DNA of 64,000 nt from Pseudomonadota bacterium (GCA_014584465.1 JACTMU010000088.1:1-64000); one strand, 5' to 3'; counted from the stretch's first letter, positions 18,523 to 28,272 are shown. Notes: generated by a model from the sequence alone, not told the origin. Program-made: numbers and translations.

Positions 18523-19517
18523 TGAACCTCCTTTTGAGAAAAGTTTTGAAATTCACAATATTCAACCAATTCCATCAAGTTCTTTGGCCAATCTACCTTG
18601 AATTGAATCCAACGCTCACTGCGCGGATGGGAAAATCCAAGCTCTGACGCATGAAGTGCAAAACGGTCAAGCTGAGAGATGATCTTTCTAAGCGACACCG
18701 ACTTGATTTGTGAAATGCGACTCGTGTTTCCATAAGTGAGATCTCCCACGATCGGATGCCCAATGTCTGAGAGATGAACCCGGATCTGATGAGTTCTTCC
18801 TGTTTCAAGTTTAAGATGAACGAGTGACAAACCCGAAGAGCATGTGGCGATCACTCGATAATGGGTTACCGCCCTCTTGCCACGCGCCTCATCTTCTTTG
18901 AGCGAAAAAAAACGTTTCCGATCCTGGGGATGTCGAGCAATGAAGCTCTCGATGCAACCCTCAGATTTCTTCAGCGTTCCATAAACAATGGCCCAATAGA
19001 TTCGATGAACGCTTCTCCTCATAAATTGGCGCCCAAGCTGCGAATGGGCATAATCATTTCGGGCCACAACCAAAAGACCACTGGTATCTCGATCCAACCG
19101 GTGAACAATTCCAGGTCGATCGCTCGAATATCCCTGCGAGAGTCGAGTTGTACGATGAACAAGAGCATTCACCAGGGTGTCACCTCGATGGCCAACCGCC
19201 GGGTGCACAACAAGACCAGAGGGTTTATTGACAACCAAAAGATCATCGTCTTCAAAAATCACCTCCAAAGGATACTCAAATGGAACCAGTCGGTCAACGG
19301 GCTCCAACGGAATCTTGATCTCAATCACATCTCCCAATCGAGGTATGTAAGCAGGTTTAAGACGTTTTCCTGAAATTGTGACATGACCTCCCGCAATCAT
19401 TTTTGACGCCTGAGAGCGGGTCGAGAGAACTCCTTGCTGAAAGAGGAATTGGTCGAGGCGACAACACTCCATCCCTTCCGTTATCTCGATGGAAATGAAC
19501 CGAAAACTATTTTCCAA
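18495..19517 (-). CDS. rluD: Ribosomal large subunit pseudouridine synthase, RluD family
   Basis: This enzyme converts specific uridines of 23S rRNA to pseudouridine. Residues about 15-75 form an S4 RNA-binding domain (CRLDQFLFQ, MIAGGHVTI). The catalytic domain has HRLDRDTSGLLVVA with the nucleophilic aspartate D142, then the RTHQIRVH motif. At 340 residues the length fits. The TTG at 19517 keeps the beta strand that precedes the S4 domain; an ATG at 19472 would remove it. It overlaps the J/HTH gene by 11 bases and pgeF by 28. RluC or another paralogue is possible. Confidence 0.85.
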   Translation of the reverse strand: MENSFRFISIEITEGMECCRLDQFLFQQGVLSTRSQASKMIAGGHVTISGKRLKPAYIPRLGDVIEIKIPLEPVDRLVPFEYPLEVIFEDDDLLVVNKPSGLVVHPAVGHRGDTLVNALVHRTTRLSQGYSSDRPGIVHRLDRDTSGLLVVARNDYAHSQLGRQFMRRSVHRIYWAIVYGTLKKSEGCIESFIARHPQDRKRFFSLKEDEARGKRAVTHYRVIATCSSGLSLVHLKLETGRTHQIRVHLSDIGHPIVGDLTYGNTSRISQIKSVSLRKIISQLDRFALHASELGFSHPRSERWIQFKVDWPKNLMELVEYCEFQNFSQKEVHWDLFENPQ

Positions 19518-20169
19518 GGGAGTCTTTAAAATACTTCATATAGGACTTTGCCACACGCTCCTGTTCCAACTTAAGCGCTTTTGCAATCTGGACAATAAAT
19601 CCACGAACAAAAACTGGGGCAGGTAGGGAGGTAAAATCATTCTCTTCAATGGCCTTTAAATAAAAGATATTGATTCTGGTCACCTGACTTAAGTGGGACA
19701 ACGTCACCTCTTTGTATTCACGAACCTTACGCAAAAACGACCCATCAAATACATCTTGTTGCGCAATGGCCGATTCAAAATCAGGGTCAATTTGATAAGA
19801 CCCCATAGGAGTGTGCCCTAGATGAGATACGTCCACAGCCATTTCCTCAGGCTCCAAACTTGGAGCTGCTGAAGATGAAATCGGAGGATGATGAAACCCA
19901 CGATTCGTTGCTTGTTCCGGTTCCGCATGAGTAAGAACTTGAGTGTCATAGGCCTTTCGAAGTTGAGCGTTTCCAAGGACCGCATAGGCTTCTTCCACCA
20001 GCTTTAAAAGTTCGCCCGCCTCTTCCGCTGTAAAAATCGAATAGAGTGCATCACTGGTTGCCGAATAGGTCGCACGGGCCTTTTCATAGGCCCGACGAAT
20101 TTCATGAGGTTGGGCCGTTGGAGCAATCTCTAAGATGTTGTAGTAATTTCGTTCCCCGAAACTCTTCAT
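19507..20169 (-). CDS. J-domain-like / RodZ-type helix-turn-helix fusion protein
   Basis: This is a 220-residue protein with two recognisable parts. Residues 6-75 look like a J domain (NYYNILEI...AQPHEIRRAYEKA, ending LRKAYDTQVL), but the HPD tripeptide needed to stimulate DnaK is replaced by a SATSD-like stretch. After a proline/serine linker, residues 140-215 form a RodZ/HTH_25-type helix-turn-helix (KEVTLSHLSQVTRI, KAIEENDFTSLPAPVFVRGF). There is no membrane helix after it, unlike RodZ. It precedes rluD in the same direction. The role is unknown; it may be a scaffold or DNA-binding protein. Confidence 0.75.
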   Translation of the reverse strand: MKSFGERNYYNILEIAPTAQPHEIRRAYEKARATYSATSDALYSIFTAEEAGELLKLVEEAYAVLGNAQLRKAYDTQVLTHAEPEQATNRGFHHPPISSSAAPSLEPEEMAVDVSHLGHTPMGSYQIDPDFESAIAQQDVFDGSFLRKVREYKEVTLSHLSQVTRINIFYLKAIEENDFTSLPAPVFVRGFIVQIAKALKLEQERVAKSYMKYFKDSLGK

Positions 20170-20238
20170 TCAAACTTCCCGCAATCCATGCTGAAAAACC
20201 CTGACCTTCCTGAATTCACTCTTTGAACCACTTTGGAA

Positions 20239-21198
20239 TCATACCACAGCTCGTTTCGATTTGTGATCAATTAGATTTTTACATATTCGAAGAAATTGAC
20301 CAGAAATAACACTGTGTGGGAACTCAAGAAGAACAGGTTTCCGTTTGCGCACTGCCTGCCATACTGCATTATCATAATCAAGATGCCCCAACAGATGAAC
20401 TGAGAGACCAAAATACTTCCTGCAAACACTCAAGACCGAGTTTCCTAGTTCGATGTCATTGAGCGAGCGTGTCTGATTCATGATGATCTCTAAGCGAATG
20501 TGATTGAGTTCTTCGACGATCTGAGAAGCAATTTCGGGCTTTTGACTGATGATGTATTGAATGAGATCATAGGGGGTTCGAATTTGATATCGATTTTTTT
20601 CATCCATCACTTCACTGATAAAAGTCCCAAGATCAAATTTTTTCTCCAAGTGTTTCATCTTTCGAAAAAAGGCTGCTTTGATGAATCGATAACCGTTTTC
20701 AAGACTCGTGGGCTCAGGAGTAAAGGTGACCATGGAGCGGTCAGCATCGAGAAAAAAATCCAATGTGGTGAAATGAGTTCCCGCACCAAGATCAATGATC
20801 ACGATGTCCGAAGACAATTTCTTGATGGACTCCATAAGGGGAGCAAGATGTTCACTCGATAGACTTGAAATATCCAAAGCATCATGACACCCGCTGATCA
20901 AAGACAATTTGGGAAACTCGGTCGCTGTGCAAATGCGACTTAAGTCGGGTTGTCGCCCTGATAGAAAATCAGATAGAGAGAGCTGTGGGTTTAAGGTTCC
21001 AAGACAAGTGTGAAGATTCGCAGCCCCTAGATCAAGGTCTACGAGAATCACCCGATAACCCAATCTCGATAGAGAGATCCCTAGGCTTGAGCTGATGAGA
21101 CTCTTGCCAACGCCCCCCTTGCCTCCACCGACCGTCCAAATCAAAGGACGCCTCGACCTCTGCAAAGGACCCAAATTCAAAAGCGACTTTAAAGACAT
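20239..21198 (-). CDS. MinD/FlhG-like ParA-family ATPase
   Basis: This is a P-loop ATPase of the MinD/ParA superfamily, which acts in spatial positioning. The deviant Walker A is GGGKGGVGKS with the signature lysine K27 and K32, followed by ILVDLDLGAANLHTCLG and a switch-like IIDLGAG. The FlhG/MinD-type NLHTCLG segment favours FlhG-like roles such as flagellum or pole placement, although no flagellar genes are in view. The ATG at 21198 gives 319 residues and lies four bases after tsaB. A longer frame starting at 21312 would lie mostly within tsaB. Confidence 0.85.
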   Translation of the reverse strand: MSLKSLLNLGPLQRSRRPLIWTVGGGKGGVGKSLISSSLGISLSRLGYRVILVDLDLGAANLHTCLGTLNPQLSLSDFLSGRQPDLSRICTATEFPKLSLISGCHDALDISSLSSEHLAPLMESIKKLSSDIVIIDLGAGTHFTTLDFFLDADRSMVTFTPEPTSLENGYRFIKAAFFRKMKHLEKKFDLGTFISEVMDEKNRYQIRTPYDLIQYIISQKPEIASQIVEELNHIRLEIIMNQTRSLNDIELGNSVLSVCRKYFGLSVHLLGHLDYDNAVWQAVRKRKPVLLEFPHSVISGQFLRICKNLIDHKSKRAVV

Positions 21199-21202
21199 AG
21201 TG

Positions 21203-21931
21203 TTATATTCCCGCTCTCTCTTCGGCTGTTGAAGAGCGAATATAAAGCGGTTGAACCTTATCCCACGCCAAAAAACACCCTTCACGATAAAGTTGTATCG
21301 CAAGTTCCGCAAGAGCCTTTGAATCAGGAGGGTTTGGGCCTACAATTTCATGTCCGCCCTGCAATAGTTGATCCGCCAAATCCATTTCATAAATGGCACG
21401 ATCTGCGATCCGAATTCGAGCACGAGGACCAGAAATCTCCACGGCTTCACTGCCTGACCAAAGTCGGGGTTTTTGAATCTCCTTCCATTGATCCAAGTGC
21501 CATCGATAGGAGGTCCCATAAAATGCATTCCTCTGAGCATCCATCAGGCAGACGACGGATCGATCGTGCTCCTTCACAGAGTGTGCCATCACTTCCAAAG
21601 AGTTCAGCCCAATCATGGGAAGGTGAAAAAGATATCCTAGAGTTCGGGCCGCATTCACCCCGACCCGAATTCCCGTAAAACTCCCTGGTCCCCAATCCAC
21701 CGCGATCAATCCCAGATCGGCAAATGAGATCCCCGCCTCGTTCACCACCAAATCCATGAACTTGGTCAATTCATCACTGTGACACCCTTCATAGGCCCAT
21801 CTCTTGGTGAAAAGTTCCTTCTCCCCTTCATAAAGGGAGAGCGACCCATTCAATGTCGCTGTCTCAATGGAAAGAGTGTAGAGATGTGGATCAAAAGAAG
21901 TTCTACGGTCAGTGGCAGTTGCATCTACCAT
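21203..21931 (-). CDS. tsaB: tRNA threonylcarbamoyladenosine biosynthesis protein TsaB
   Basis: TsaB is the partner of TsaD in making the t6A base at position 37 of ANN-decoding tRNAs. The 242-residue ASKHA-fold protein has the family opening LSIETATLNGSLSL, then DWGPGSFTGIRVGVNAARTL, and GLNSLEVMA. It overlaps rseP by seven bases (ATGGTAG) and is followed closely by the MinD-like gene. tsaD, tsaC and tsaE are not in the window. Confidence 0.9.
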   Translation of the reverse strand: MVDATATDRRTSFDPHLYTLSIETATLNGSLSLYEGEKELFTKRWAYEGCHSDELTKFMDLVVNEAGISFADLGLIAVDWGPGSFTGIRVGVNAARTLGYLFHLPMIGLNSLEVMAHSVKEHDRSVVCLMDAQRNAFYGTSYRWHLDQWKEIQKPRLWSGSEAVEISGPRARIRIADRAIYEMDLADQLLQGGHEIVGPNPPDSKALAELAIQLYREGCFLAWDKVQPLYIRSSTAEERAGI

Positions 21932-23628
21932 GAAATGTTAAGCAACCGCGCAAAGTCATTAAATATCGTAAAAACGATCAGCGCCAAAATGAGGATCAAA
22001 CCAATCTGCTGAGCAATCTCGAGCTTGCGCATGCTGAGAGGCGCTCCACGCAGCACTTCAATACTATAAAAGACAAGGTGACCGCCATCAAGGATTGGTA
22101 CGGGTAAGAGATTCAATATAAAGAGGTTGACGGAAATGACCGCCATGATCTTCAAAAATGGAGAAAGACCCATCTTGAAGGTTTGACTTGCCATCTGCCC
22201 AATCGTGATGACTCCCCCAATGTTCTTGGCTGATACCTTTGCTTGAAAGAGCCTCACATAGCTCATAATGGTCAGATAGGTCATCTCCTGAGTTTCAACG
22301 ATCCCCTTTCGAGCTGCATCAAGTAGGCTTCCCGTGCGATGCAGCTTCGTGGTGGGAGGGGCTTCATAGATAGGACGTTGAATCCCAATCATGAATCGAT
22401 CCTCTTCAACTCCTCTGGAAGTCATGACACGAGAAAGTCGAGGAACAACCTCAACCGTGAGCGGCTGACCGCCTCGGACAATCTCAAAACTAAGAGGTGG
22501 ATCCCCCTTTTTATAATTCTCAATCTTCTTCACAACCTCGGGCCAACCGTTCACCGCAACTTGCCCTACGGAAACAATGCGATCCCCCTCCTTGAGTCCT
22601 CCTGCTTCAGCCGCAGAATCCTTCACCACTTGGGCCAAAAAGAGATCATAGTTTTCAATTCCCAACTCTCCCAGCAACTTCTCACTGCCCCGAAACTCTT
22701 CTCCAATGGAAGAAAGATTCAACGTCATTGAGATAGGCTCTTCGCGACTCTTTCCATCTTCAATGATTTCGCGTACAATCGAAAGGCTCACTTCCTCACT
22801 TCCCAAGTGGTTCGAAAACTGTGGAACAAGCTCTCTCCAGTATTGAACTTTCGTTCCCCCAATGGTCGTAATGAGGTCTCCCGTTCGAAGTCCCGTCAAA
22901 CCAACCAAACTCTTTGGATCACTGATCCCAATCATGCTGGATCGAGAGATATAGGTGATACCAGAAATATCACCCACCACTTCAGCTCCACGCAACACAT
23001 CATCGTTCACACTTTCACTTGGCGTGGCACGAACCAGAACCTCTTCTCCCGAGTTCTCTCGCGCAACTTTGACCTGAATCTCGTTTCCCTTATGAGTCTC
23101 AATGAACCCATGAAAATCTTCATAAGTTTCAACCAATTTGTCGTTAACACTTAGAATTTGGTCTCCCGATCGAAAGCCCGCCTCGTAAGCCATGGTGGCG
23201 CCTTCAACGTCACCCAGCCTTGGTGCAATGACCTGTTCCCCAACAAGCGGAATGACCATAAAGAGAAAAAGCGCAAAGAAAAAATTCATCAGCGGTCCTG
23301 CTAAGACAACCGCAAACCTCTGAGAAACCGGCTTATGAGTGAATGCGTAGCGCTTCTCTTCCTCTGGGATATCAGCACCAATCTCATCCCCATACATCTT
23401 GACATAGCCACCAAGGGGAATCATCGAGATGCAATAGACTGTATCTCCCCTTTTGAATTGAAGAAGCTTCTTCCCAAAACCCAGACTGAAGACTTCGACA
23501 CGGACTCCGAAAAATTTCGCCACCAAGAAGTGGCCCAATTCATGAACAAAGATCAAGAGCCCAAGCAGGATCACCAATGGAATTACAGACGAAAGACCAC
23601 CATGCAGCATTTCAAAAATCATTTCCAT
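21925..23628 (-). CDS. rseP: Site-2 intramembrane metalloprotease RseP
   Basis: This inner-membrane zinc protease cleaves transmembrane substrates such as anti-sigma factors and leftover signal peptides. HELGH at residues 29-33 is the zinc motif, and LLPVPILDGGHL near the C-terminus provides the third ligand. Between them are two PDZ-like domains. At 567 residues it is longer than E. coli RseP (about 450), mostly in the PDZ region. TGGAG precedes the ATG. It lies between cdsA and tsaB. The dxr gene often found between cdsA and rseP is absent here. Confidence 0.92.
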   Translation of the reverse strand: MEMIFEMLHGGLSSVIPLVILLGLLIFVHELGHFLVAKFFGVRVEVFSLGFGKKLLQFKRGDTVYCISMIPLGGYVKMYGDEIGADIPEEEKRYAFTHKPVSQRFAVVLAGPLMNFFFALFLFMVIPLVGEQVIAPRLGDVEGATMAYEAGFRSGDQILSVNDKLVETYEDFHGFIETHKGNEIQVKVARENSGEEVLVRATPSESVNDDVLRGAEVVGDISGITYISRSSMIGISDPKSLVGLTGLRTGDLITTIGGTKVQYWRELVPQFSNHLGSEEVSLSIVREIIEDGKSREEPISMTLNLSSIGEEFRGSEKLLGELGIENYDLFLAQVVKDSAAEAGGLKEGDRIVSVGQVAVNGWPEVVKKIENYKKGDPPLSFEIVRGGQPLTVEVVPRLSRVMTSRGVEEDRFMIGIQRPIYEAPPTTKLHRTGSLLDAARKGIVETQEMTYLTIMSYVRLFQAKVSAKNIGGVITIGQMASQTFKMGLSPFLKIMAVISVNLFILNLLPVPILDGGHLVFYSIEVLRGAPLSMRKLEIAQQIGLILILALIVFTIFNDFARLLNISW

Positions 23629-23706
23629 AGATCTCCATTCTATTTCGATTGTTCATTTGGGTGGTAGAACTATTTCCTTTTAATAACCTACTGCGGCAGG
23701 CTGGTC

Positions 23707-24519
23707 TTAGGATGAGAAGATCAGAGAAAAAAGGTACGCTACAGGTGCAGCAAAATAGATGCCGTCCACCCGATCCAACAATCCACCATGACCTGGCATG
23801 ATGGTTCCTGAATCCTTCACCCCCACGGCACGCTTGATCATCGACTCAAATAGATCTCCCAACTCCCCAAAGAGACCTAGGCAAAAGGTCATTGCCGCGA
23901 TCGATACAGGCGAATATGGGAGCTGTAAGATCGTCGCTGCGGTCGTCCCAAAAAACACCGCCCCAACGAGTCCTCCAACTGCACCCACTCGCGTCTTCTT
24001 GGGTGAGACCAACGGGAAGAGTTTGTTCTTCCCGAAGTAGATCCCTGCAAAGTAGGCGCAAATATCTGCACCAAAGACACTGACCAATAGAACTGCAAAC
24101 CACTGGCTCCCAAACTCACCACTGAGCACCTTAACGACAAATGCTGGAAACACTCCACAATAGACGAAACCCAAAATGGACTTTGCCTGCAAATGAAAAA
24201 CTCGAGTGAGATCCCCATCCTGACGAATCGTGAACATCAACGTTGCAAAGATAAAGCTCGAAGAGAGCGCAAACACAATGATAAAATACCGTTCAAACCA
24301 GATGAAAGAGATATAGACGAGGGCCACATAGAGGCAAAAGTACCACCTTAGAATGTTTTGCGGGGGATCATAGATCATTCTTGAAAACTCTTTAAGTGCG
24401 GCCAATGAGACAAAGATGGACACTGCAATGAGTCCTTCTTGACGCCAAAACCAGTAGAGCAGGACCAGAGTCGAGACCCCTACAACAGCTGAAATGACTC
24501 GAATCCCTAAGGAGTTCAT
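23707..24519 (-). CDS. cdsA: Phosphatidate cytidylyltransferase CdsA
   Basis: This integral membrane enzyme makes CDP-diacylglycerol from phosphatidic acid and CTP. The 270-residue protein has about seven hydrophobic helices and the C-terminal CDS signature: KRAVGVKDSG followed by PGHGGLLDRVDG. Its ATG overlaps the uppS stop (ATGA). The uppS-cdsA-rseP order is a standard bacterial arrangement joining lipid carrier and phospholipid synthesis. Confidence 0.93.
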   Translation of the reverse strand: MNSLGIRVISAVVGVSTLVLLYWFWRQEGLIAVSIFVSLAALKEFSRMIYDPPQNILRWYFCLYVALVYISFIWFERYFIIVFALSSSFIFATLMFTIRQDGDLTRVFHLQAKSILGFVYCGVFPAFVVKVLSGEFGSQWFAVLLVSVFGADICAYFAGIYFGKNKLFPLVSPKKTRVGAVGGLVGAVFFGTTAATILQLPYSPVSIAAMTFCLGLFGELGDLFESMIKRAVGVKDSGTIMPGHGGLLDRVDGIYFAAPVAYLFSLIFSS

Positions 24520-25250
24520 ACCGAATGCTCTTCAGCAGTGGTTTTGTGGAGCAACACAGAACCAAAACGACGCTCCCGCTCTGAAAAAGATTTGAAAATA
24601 GATAGAAGGTCTTCCACGGAAAATTCTGGCCAAAACTTGAAGGTAAAAAAGAGTTCGCTGTAGGCCATCTGCCACAAAAGAAAATTGGAAATTCGACATT
24701 CACCGCTTGTACGTACAATAAGATCAGGATCGGGCAAGAAAGAAGATTCAAGAGCTTCAGAGACAATTCGCTCGTCAATCTCCTCAACGCGCAATTGGCC
24801 CTCCGCAACTTGTCGACTGATCCTCTGCACTGCGCCCACGATCTCCTGTCTTCCCCCATAGTTTAGAGCAAAAACCAGTCGCATTCCCGTGTTCATCCTT
24901 GTGCGTTCTGTGGCATAGCGAACCATTTCCTGGGCTGCCTGCGGCAATCGCTCAATCTCTCCAATGGTTCGAAATTGAATGTTGTTTCGAATCAGGGCAC
25001 CTAGCTCTCTTTTAAGAAACCGAACAAGAAGTGCCATGAGAAAGGATACTTCCGACGAGGGGCGACTCCAATTCTCTGTGCTGAAGGCAAAGAGCGTTAA
25101 GTAGGAGACTCGCTGCTCAACACACGCAGTGATGATCTTTTTGGCGACACGAGCTCCTTTAAGATGACCATAGGCTCGAGGCCGCCCATGCTGTTCAGCC
25201 CAACGGCCATTTCCATCCATGATGATTGCTAAGTGCTTTGGAGCTTTCAA
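24516..25250 (-). CDS. uppS: Undecaprenyl diphosphate synthase
   Basis: This cis-prenyltransferase makes the C55 lipid carrier for peptidoglycan and other cell-wall polymers. MDGNGRWA near residue 11 holds the catalytic aspartate D12, followed by the GHLKGARV segment; later come FAFSTENW and DLIVRTSGECRISNFLLWQ, all diagnostic. Length is 244 residues. The start is TTG with GAGG six bases upstream. It sits 18 bases after frr. Confidence 0.95.
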   Translation of the reverse strand: MKAPKHLAIIMDGNGRWAEQHGRPRAYGHLKGARVAKKIITACVEQRVSYLTLFAFSTENWSRPSSEVSFLMALLVRFLKRELGALIRNNIQFRTIGEIERLPQAAQEMVRYATERTRMNTGMRLVFALNYGGRQEIVGAVQRISRQVAEGQLRVEEIDERIVSEALESSFLPDPDLIVRTSGECRISNFLLWQMAYSELFFTFKFWPEFSVEDLLSIFKSFSERERRFGSVLLHKTTAEEHSV

Positions 25251-25268
25251 TGGATCCTCGTGAAATCT

Positions 25269-25826
25269 CTAAATGGTCATAATGTCTTTTTCTTTTTCGA
25301 CCCCAATATGATCGATCTTGCCGATGTATTCATCTGTAATTTTTTGAATCTTATCGGTAAACATTCGATTTTCATCTTCACTGATCGACTTATCCTTGAG
25401 CAACTTTTTAGCCTCATCGTTGGCATCTCGTCTTGCCATTCGAATCGACACTCGACCATCTTCTAAAACCTTTTTTACAGCCTTAACGAGGTCCTTTCTC
25501 CTCTGCTCCGTCAGCTCTGGAAGCTTGAGTCGGATGACTTTCCCATCGTTCATTGGGGTCATGCCAACGTCGGCTTTGATGATCGCCTGTTCAATCTCCT
25601 TGAGAAGTTGAGCCTCCCATGGAGTAATGACAAAGGACTTGGCATCAGGGCAGACAACCTTAGCCACTTGAGTTAATGGACTGAGGTTCCCATAGTAGGG
25701 CACCTTTACAGACTCCACCATGGACACATTCGCACGCCCTGTTCGAATCTTCTTGAGCTCATTGACCATCGTTTCAACGGATCCATTCATTCGGTTCTTA
25801 GTTTGCTCGAATGCCTTATCCAACAT
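25269..25826 (-). CDS. frr: Ribosome recycling factor
   Basis: This factor works with EF-G to split post-termination ribosomes. The 185-residue protein has the family blocks RTGRANVSMVE, VPYYG, and DGKVIRLKLPELTEQRRKDL, with a helical C-terminus. The ATG at 25826 is preceded by GGGAGGA; five extra codons upstream from a TTG overlap that site and are rejected. It lies between pyrH and uppS. Confidence 0.95.
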   Translation of the reverse strand: MLDKAFEQTKNRMNGSVETMVNELKKIRTGRANVSMVESVKVPYYGNLSPLTQVAKVVCPDAKSFVITPWEAQLLKEIEQAIIKADVGMTPMNDGKVIRLKLPELTEQRRKDLVKAVKKVLEDGRVSIRMARRDANDEAKKLLKDKSISEDENRMFTDKIQKITDEYIGKIDHIGVEKEKDIMTI

Positions 25827-25870
25827 ATTGAGTCCTCCCAATGATCGGTCAACCTATGGCACCAAAAAAC

Positions 25871-26578
25871 CTACGTGACAATCGTACCAATGGCTTCGCC
25901 ATTGACGACGCGTAATATGTTGCCAGGTTTTTGAAGATTAAAGGTAATGATCGGCAGTTTATTATCCATACAGAGGCTGATCGCAGTTGAATCCATAATC
26001 TTCAACCCCTGTTTTAAGACATCAATATAATTTAACTTCTCATACTTCTTGGCATCCTTGTGCTCCATTGGGTCTTTGTCGTAAACCCCATCGACCTTCG
26101 TAGCCTTCATGATCACATCAGCGTCAATCTCCATAGCCCTCAACGCTGCTGCCGTATCGGTCGTAAAGTAAGGATTTCCTGTTCCACCAGCGAAGATCAC
26201 AATCCGCCCCTTTTCAAGATGACGAATCGCTTTTCGACGAATGTAAGGTTCAGCGATCTCGGCCATTGTAATGGCGGTCTGAACTCGAGTATGAATCTGG
26301 CGTTTCTCCAATGAATCCTGCAGGGCCAATGCATTGATCACCGTCGCAAGCATTCCCATATAGTCGGAACTGGCGCGATCCATTCCTTGCGCTGAGGCTG
26401 CAACACCACGAAAGATGTTGCCCCCTCCAATCACAATTCCAATCTGAACACCGGTGCTGTAAGCCTCTCCAACATCTTGGGCAATCTGTTCAATCACCTG
26501 AGGATTGATCCCGTACCCATTGGTCCCTGCTAAGGCCTCTCCGCTCAATTTGAGTAAAATTCTCCGATATTTCAACAA
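25871..26578 (-). CDS. pyrH: Uridylate kinase PyrH
   Basis: This hexameric kinase phosphorylates UMP to UDP and is unrelated to eukaryotic UMP/CMP kinases. The 235-residue product shows [11 protein letters not shown] at the N-terminus, [30 protein letters not shown] and the DGVYDKDP loop. Two consecutive TTG codons could start it; the one at 26578 has AAAGG about eight bases upstream, within the end of tsf. The spacing of four bases to tsf implies coupling. Confidence 0.95.
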   Translation of the reverse strand: MLKYRRILLKLSGEALAGTNGYGINPQVIEQIAQDVGEAYSTGVQIGIVIGGGNIFRGVAASAQGMDRASSDYMGMLATVINALALQDSLEKRQIHTRVQTAITMAEIAEPYIRRKAIRHLEKGRIVIFAGGTGNPYFTTDTAAALRAMEIDADVIMKATKVDGVYDKDPMEHKDAKKYEKLNYIDVLKQGLKIMDSTAISLCMDNKLPIITFNLQKPGNILRVVNGEAIGTIVT

Positions 26579-26582
26579 GGTC

Positions 26583-27233
26583 TCAACCTTTTATCTGTTG
26601 AGCAACTTCTTCTGCAAAGGAGCCCTGCTTCTTCTCGATTCCCTCACCCAATTCGAAACGAACAAACCGACGTATCACAATGTTTTCACCAATCTTGGCA
26701 ATGGTCGCCGTGAGGTACTCTCCAACCGTCATGTCTGGATTCTTAACGTAGGGCTGCTCCAAGAGCGCCTGCTCCGAGGCCCACTTCTTAATTTGACCCG
26801 AGACGATCTTCTCGATCATCTCCTCCTTCTTTCCACTTTCACGGTTGCGAGCCACAAGGATGTTCTTCTCTTTTTCAATCAACTCTGCAGGAATGTCCGC
26901 CGTTGAAACACACAAAGGGACTGCTGCCGCAATGTGCATCGCAATGTCTTTCACAAATTCTTGAAACTTCTCATTTCGAGCAACAAAATCGGTCTCAGAG
27001 TTCACCTCCACGAGCACACCGATTCGTCCCTCTCCATGGATGTAGGAGGTCACAAGACCTTCTGCCGCAACACGACCGGCCTTCTTTGCAGCCTGACTGA
27101 GCCCCTTCTTGCGAAGCCACTCCACAGCCTTTTCAAAATCTCCATTGGTCTCTTCAAGGGCCTTTTTGCAATCAAGCATACCTGCGCTGGTCTTCTCCCT
27201 CAAATCCTTTACCATCGAAGCACTAATTGCCAT
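26583..27233 (-). CDS. tsf: Elongation factor Ts
   Basis: This is the nucleotide exchange factor for EF-Tu. The 216-residue product has the N-terminal UBA-like domain ([19 protein letters not shown], then [15 protein letters not shown]) and the core contact region with the [12 protein letters not shown] motif. It is a compact form compared with the about 283-residue E. coli protein, as in many bacteria. It follows rpsB after 15 bases, the normal rpsB-tsf pairing. Confidence 0.96.
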   Translation of the reverse strand: MAISASMVKDLREKTSAGMLDCKKALEETNGDFEKAVEWLRKKGLSQAAKKAGRVAAEGLVTSYIHGEGRIGVLVEVNSETDFVARNEKFQEFVKDIAMHIAAAVPLCVSTADIPAELIEKEKNILVARNRESGKKEEMIEKIVSGQIKKWASEQALLEQPYVKNPDMTVGEYLTATIAKIGENIVIRRFVRFELGEGIEKKQGSFAEEVAQQIKG

Positions 27234-27248
27234 AACATCCTCCCAAAA

Positions 27249-28166
27249 TCATTCACCCGTCTCTACTTCTGTGGTCTCAGTTTCAGATTCGGTGCCACTC
27301 TCAAGTTCTTGAATAATTTCCAGATCCTCTGCAGTTCCTGCAGCAACCAGTCTTCGCGACTTCTGCACCTTAACCACAGCTGGACCTCCAGCATCATGTG
27401 CTGCAGAGGCCTCCTTCTTACGGCTCCTCTCTGCATCAGCCTCTTTCTTCTCCTGAGCCTCGATCTCGCGCAAACGAATCTCCCACTCCTTGGCTCCCTC
27501 ATTGTAGGCATTGGCGATCATCGTCGTGAAAAGACCGATGGATCGAATCGCGTCATCGTTTCCTGGAATTGGAAAATCTATCAGATCTGGGTCACTGTTG
27601 GTGTCCACGATCCCAATCACAGGTATGCGAAGCCGTTTTGCTTCAGCAACAGCAATATGCTCCTTCGTCACATCAACCACGAACATGATCCCTGGAGGCT
27701 CACGCATCTCTCGAATTCCACTCAAATACTCGTCCAGTCGCATGTAGTCCTGTTCAATCTTTGCTCGCTCTTTCTTGGAAAAGAGCTCCAACTCACCCTT
27801 CTCTCTCATCTGATCAATCTTTTTAAGACGATCTATGCTCTGCTTGATCGTAACAAAATTGGTTAGAGTTCCTCCCAACCAACGCTTGGTCACGAAAAAT
27901 TGTCCACAACTTTTCGCTGCGTTTTGGACTGCCTCACAAGCCTGTTTCTTTGTCCCTACAAAGATCATCTTTCTGCCATGGGCTGAGGCCGACTTTACAA
28001 AGTCATAGGCACTCTTTGCATGGTCCATGGTTTTTTGAAGATCGATGATGTGGATGCCTCCACGATCTCCAAAAACATAGGACTTCATTTTGGGATTCCA
28101 ACGCTGAGTTTGATGTCCGAAGTGAACACCCGCGTCAAGCATCTCCTTGATCGTAATGTTTGCCAT
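27249..28166 (-). CDS. rpsB: 30S ribosomal protein S2
   Basis: This is ribosomal protein S2, needed for S1 and mRNA docking on the small subunit. The 305-residue product opens with [19 protein letters not shown] and includes FVGTKKQA and [10 protein letters not shown]. It exceeds the about 240-residue E. coli form because of an acidic C-terminal tail of about 60 residues rich in E, T and S, which is probably disordered. The ATG at 28166 has AGGAGG upstream; a frame starting eleven codons earlier covers that site and is rejected. The leader has hairpins that may be regulatory. Confidence 0.95.
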   Translation of the reverse strand: MANITIKEMLDAGVHFGHQTQRWNPKMKSYVFGDRGGIHIIDLQKTMDHAKSAYDFVKSASAHGRKMIFVGTKKQACEAVQNAAKSCGQFFVTKRWLGGTLTNFVTIKQSIDRLKKIDQMREKGELELFSKKERAKIEQDYMRLDEYLSGIREMREPPGIMFVVDVTKEHIAVAEAKRLRIPVIGIVDTNSDPDLIDFPIPGNDDAIRSIGLFTTMIANAYNEGAKEWEIRLREIEAQEKKEADAERSRKKEASAAHDAGGPAVVKVQKSRRLVAAGTAEDLEIIQELESGTESETETTEVETGE

Positions 28167-28214
28167 AAAAGCTTCCTCCTGGTTAATCCTCCCCCCCATC
28201 CTCGAATCCCGTCT

Positions 28215-28264
28215 CCCAAGAAACTTGGGCCATAGGATTTCGAAGCATCCTCCTACCGGTAGGA
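28215..28264 (-). promoter_or_regulatory. Structured rpsB leader region
   Basis: Between the FAD-oxidoreductase gene and rpsB there are two symmetrical elements. One is the 14-base palindrome TCCTACCGGTAGGA (28251-28264). The other is a stem of CCCAAG and CTTGGG around AAA (28215-28229). rpsB leaders are autoregulated by S2 in some bacteria, so a binding or attenuation role is possible, but I infer this from position and symmetry only. Confidence 0.4.
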
Positions 28265-28272
28265 CGACCAGT

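Noticed and set aside
26934-27866. Long plus-strand open frame across tsf and rpsB
   Set aside because: It is antisense to highly conserved genes and has no domain pattern or ribosome site.
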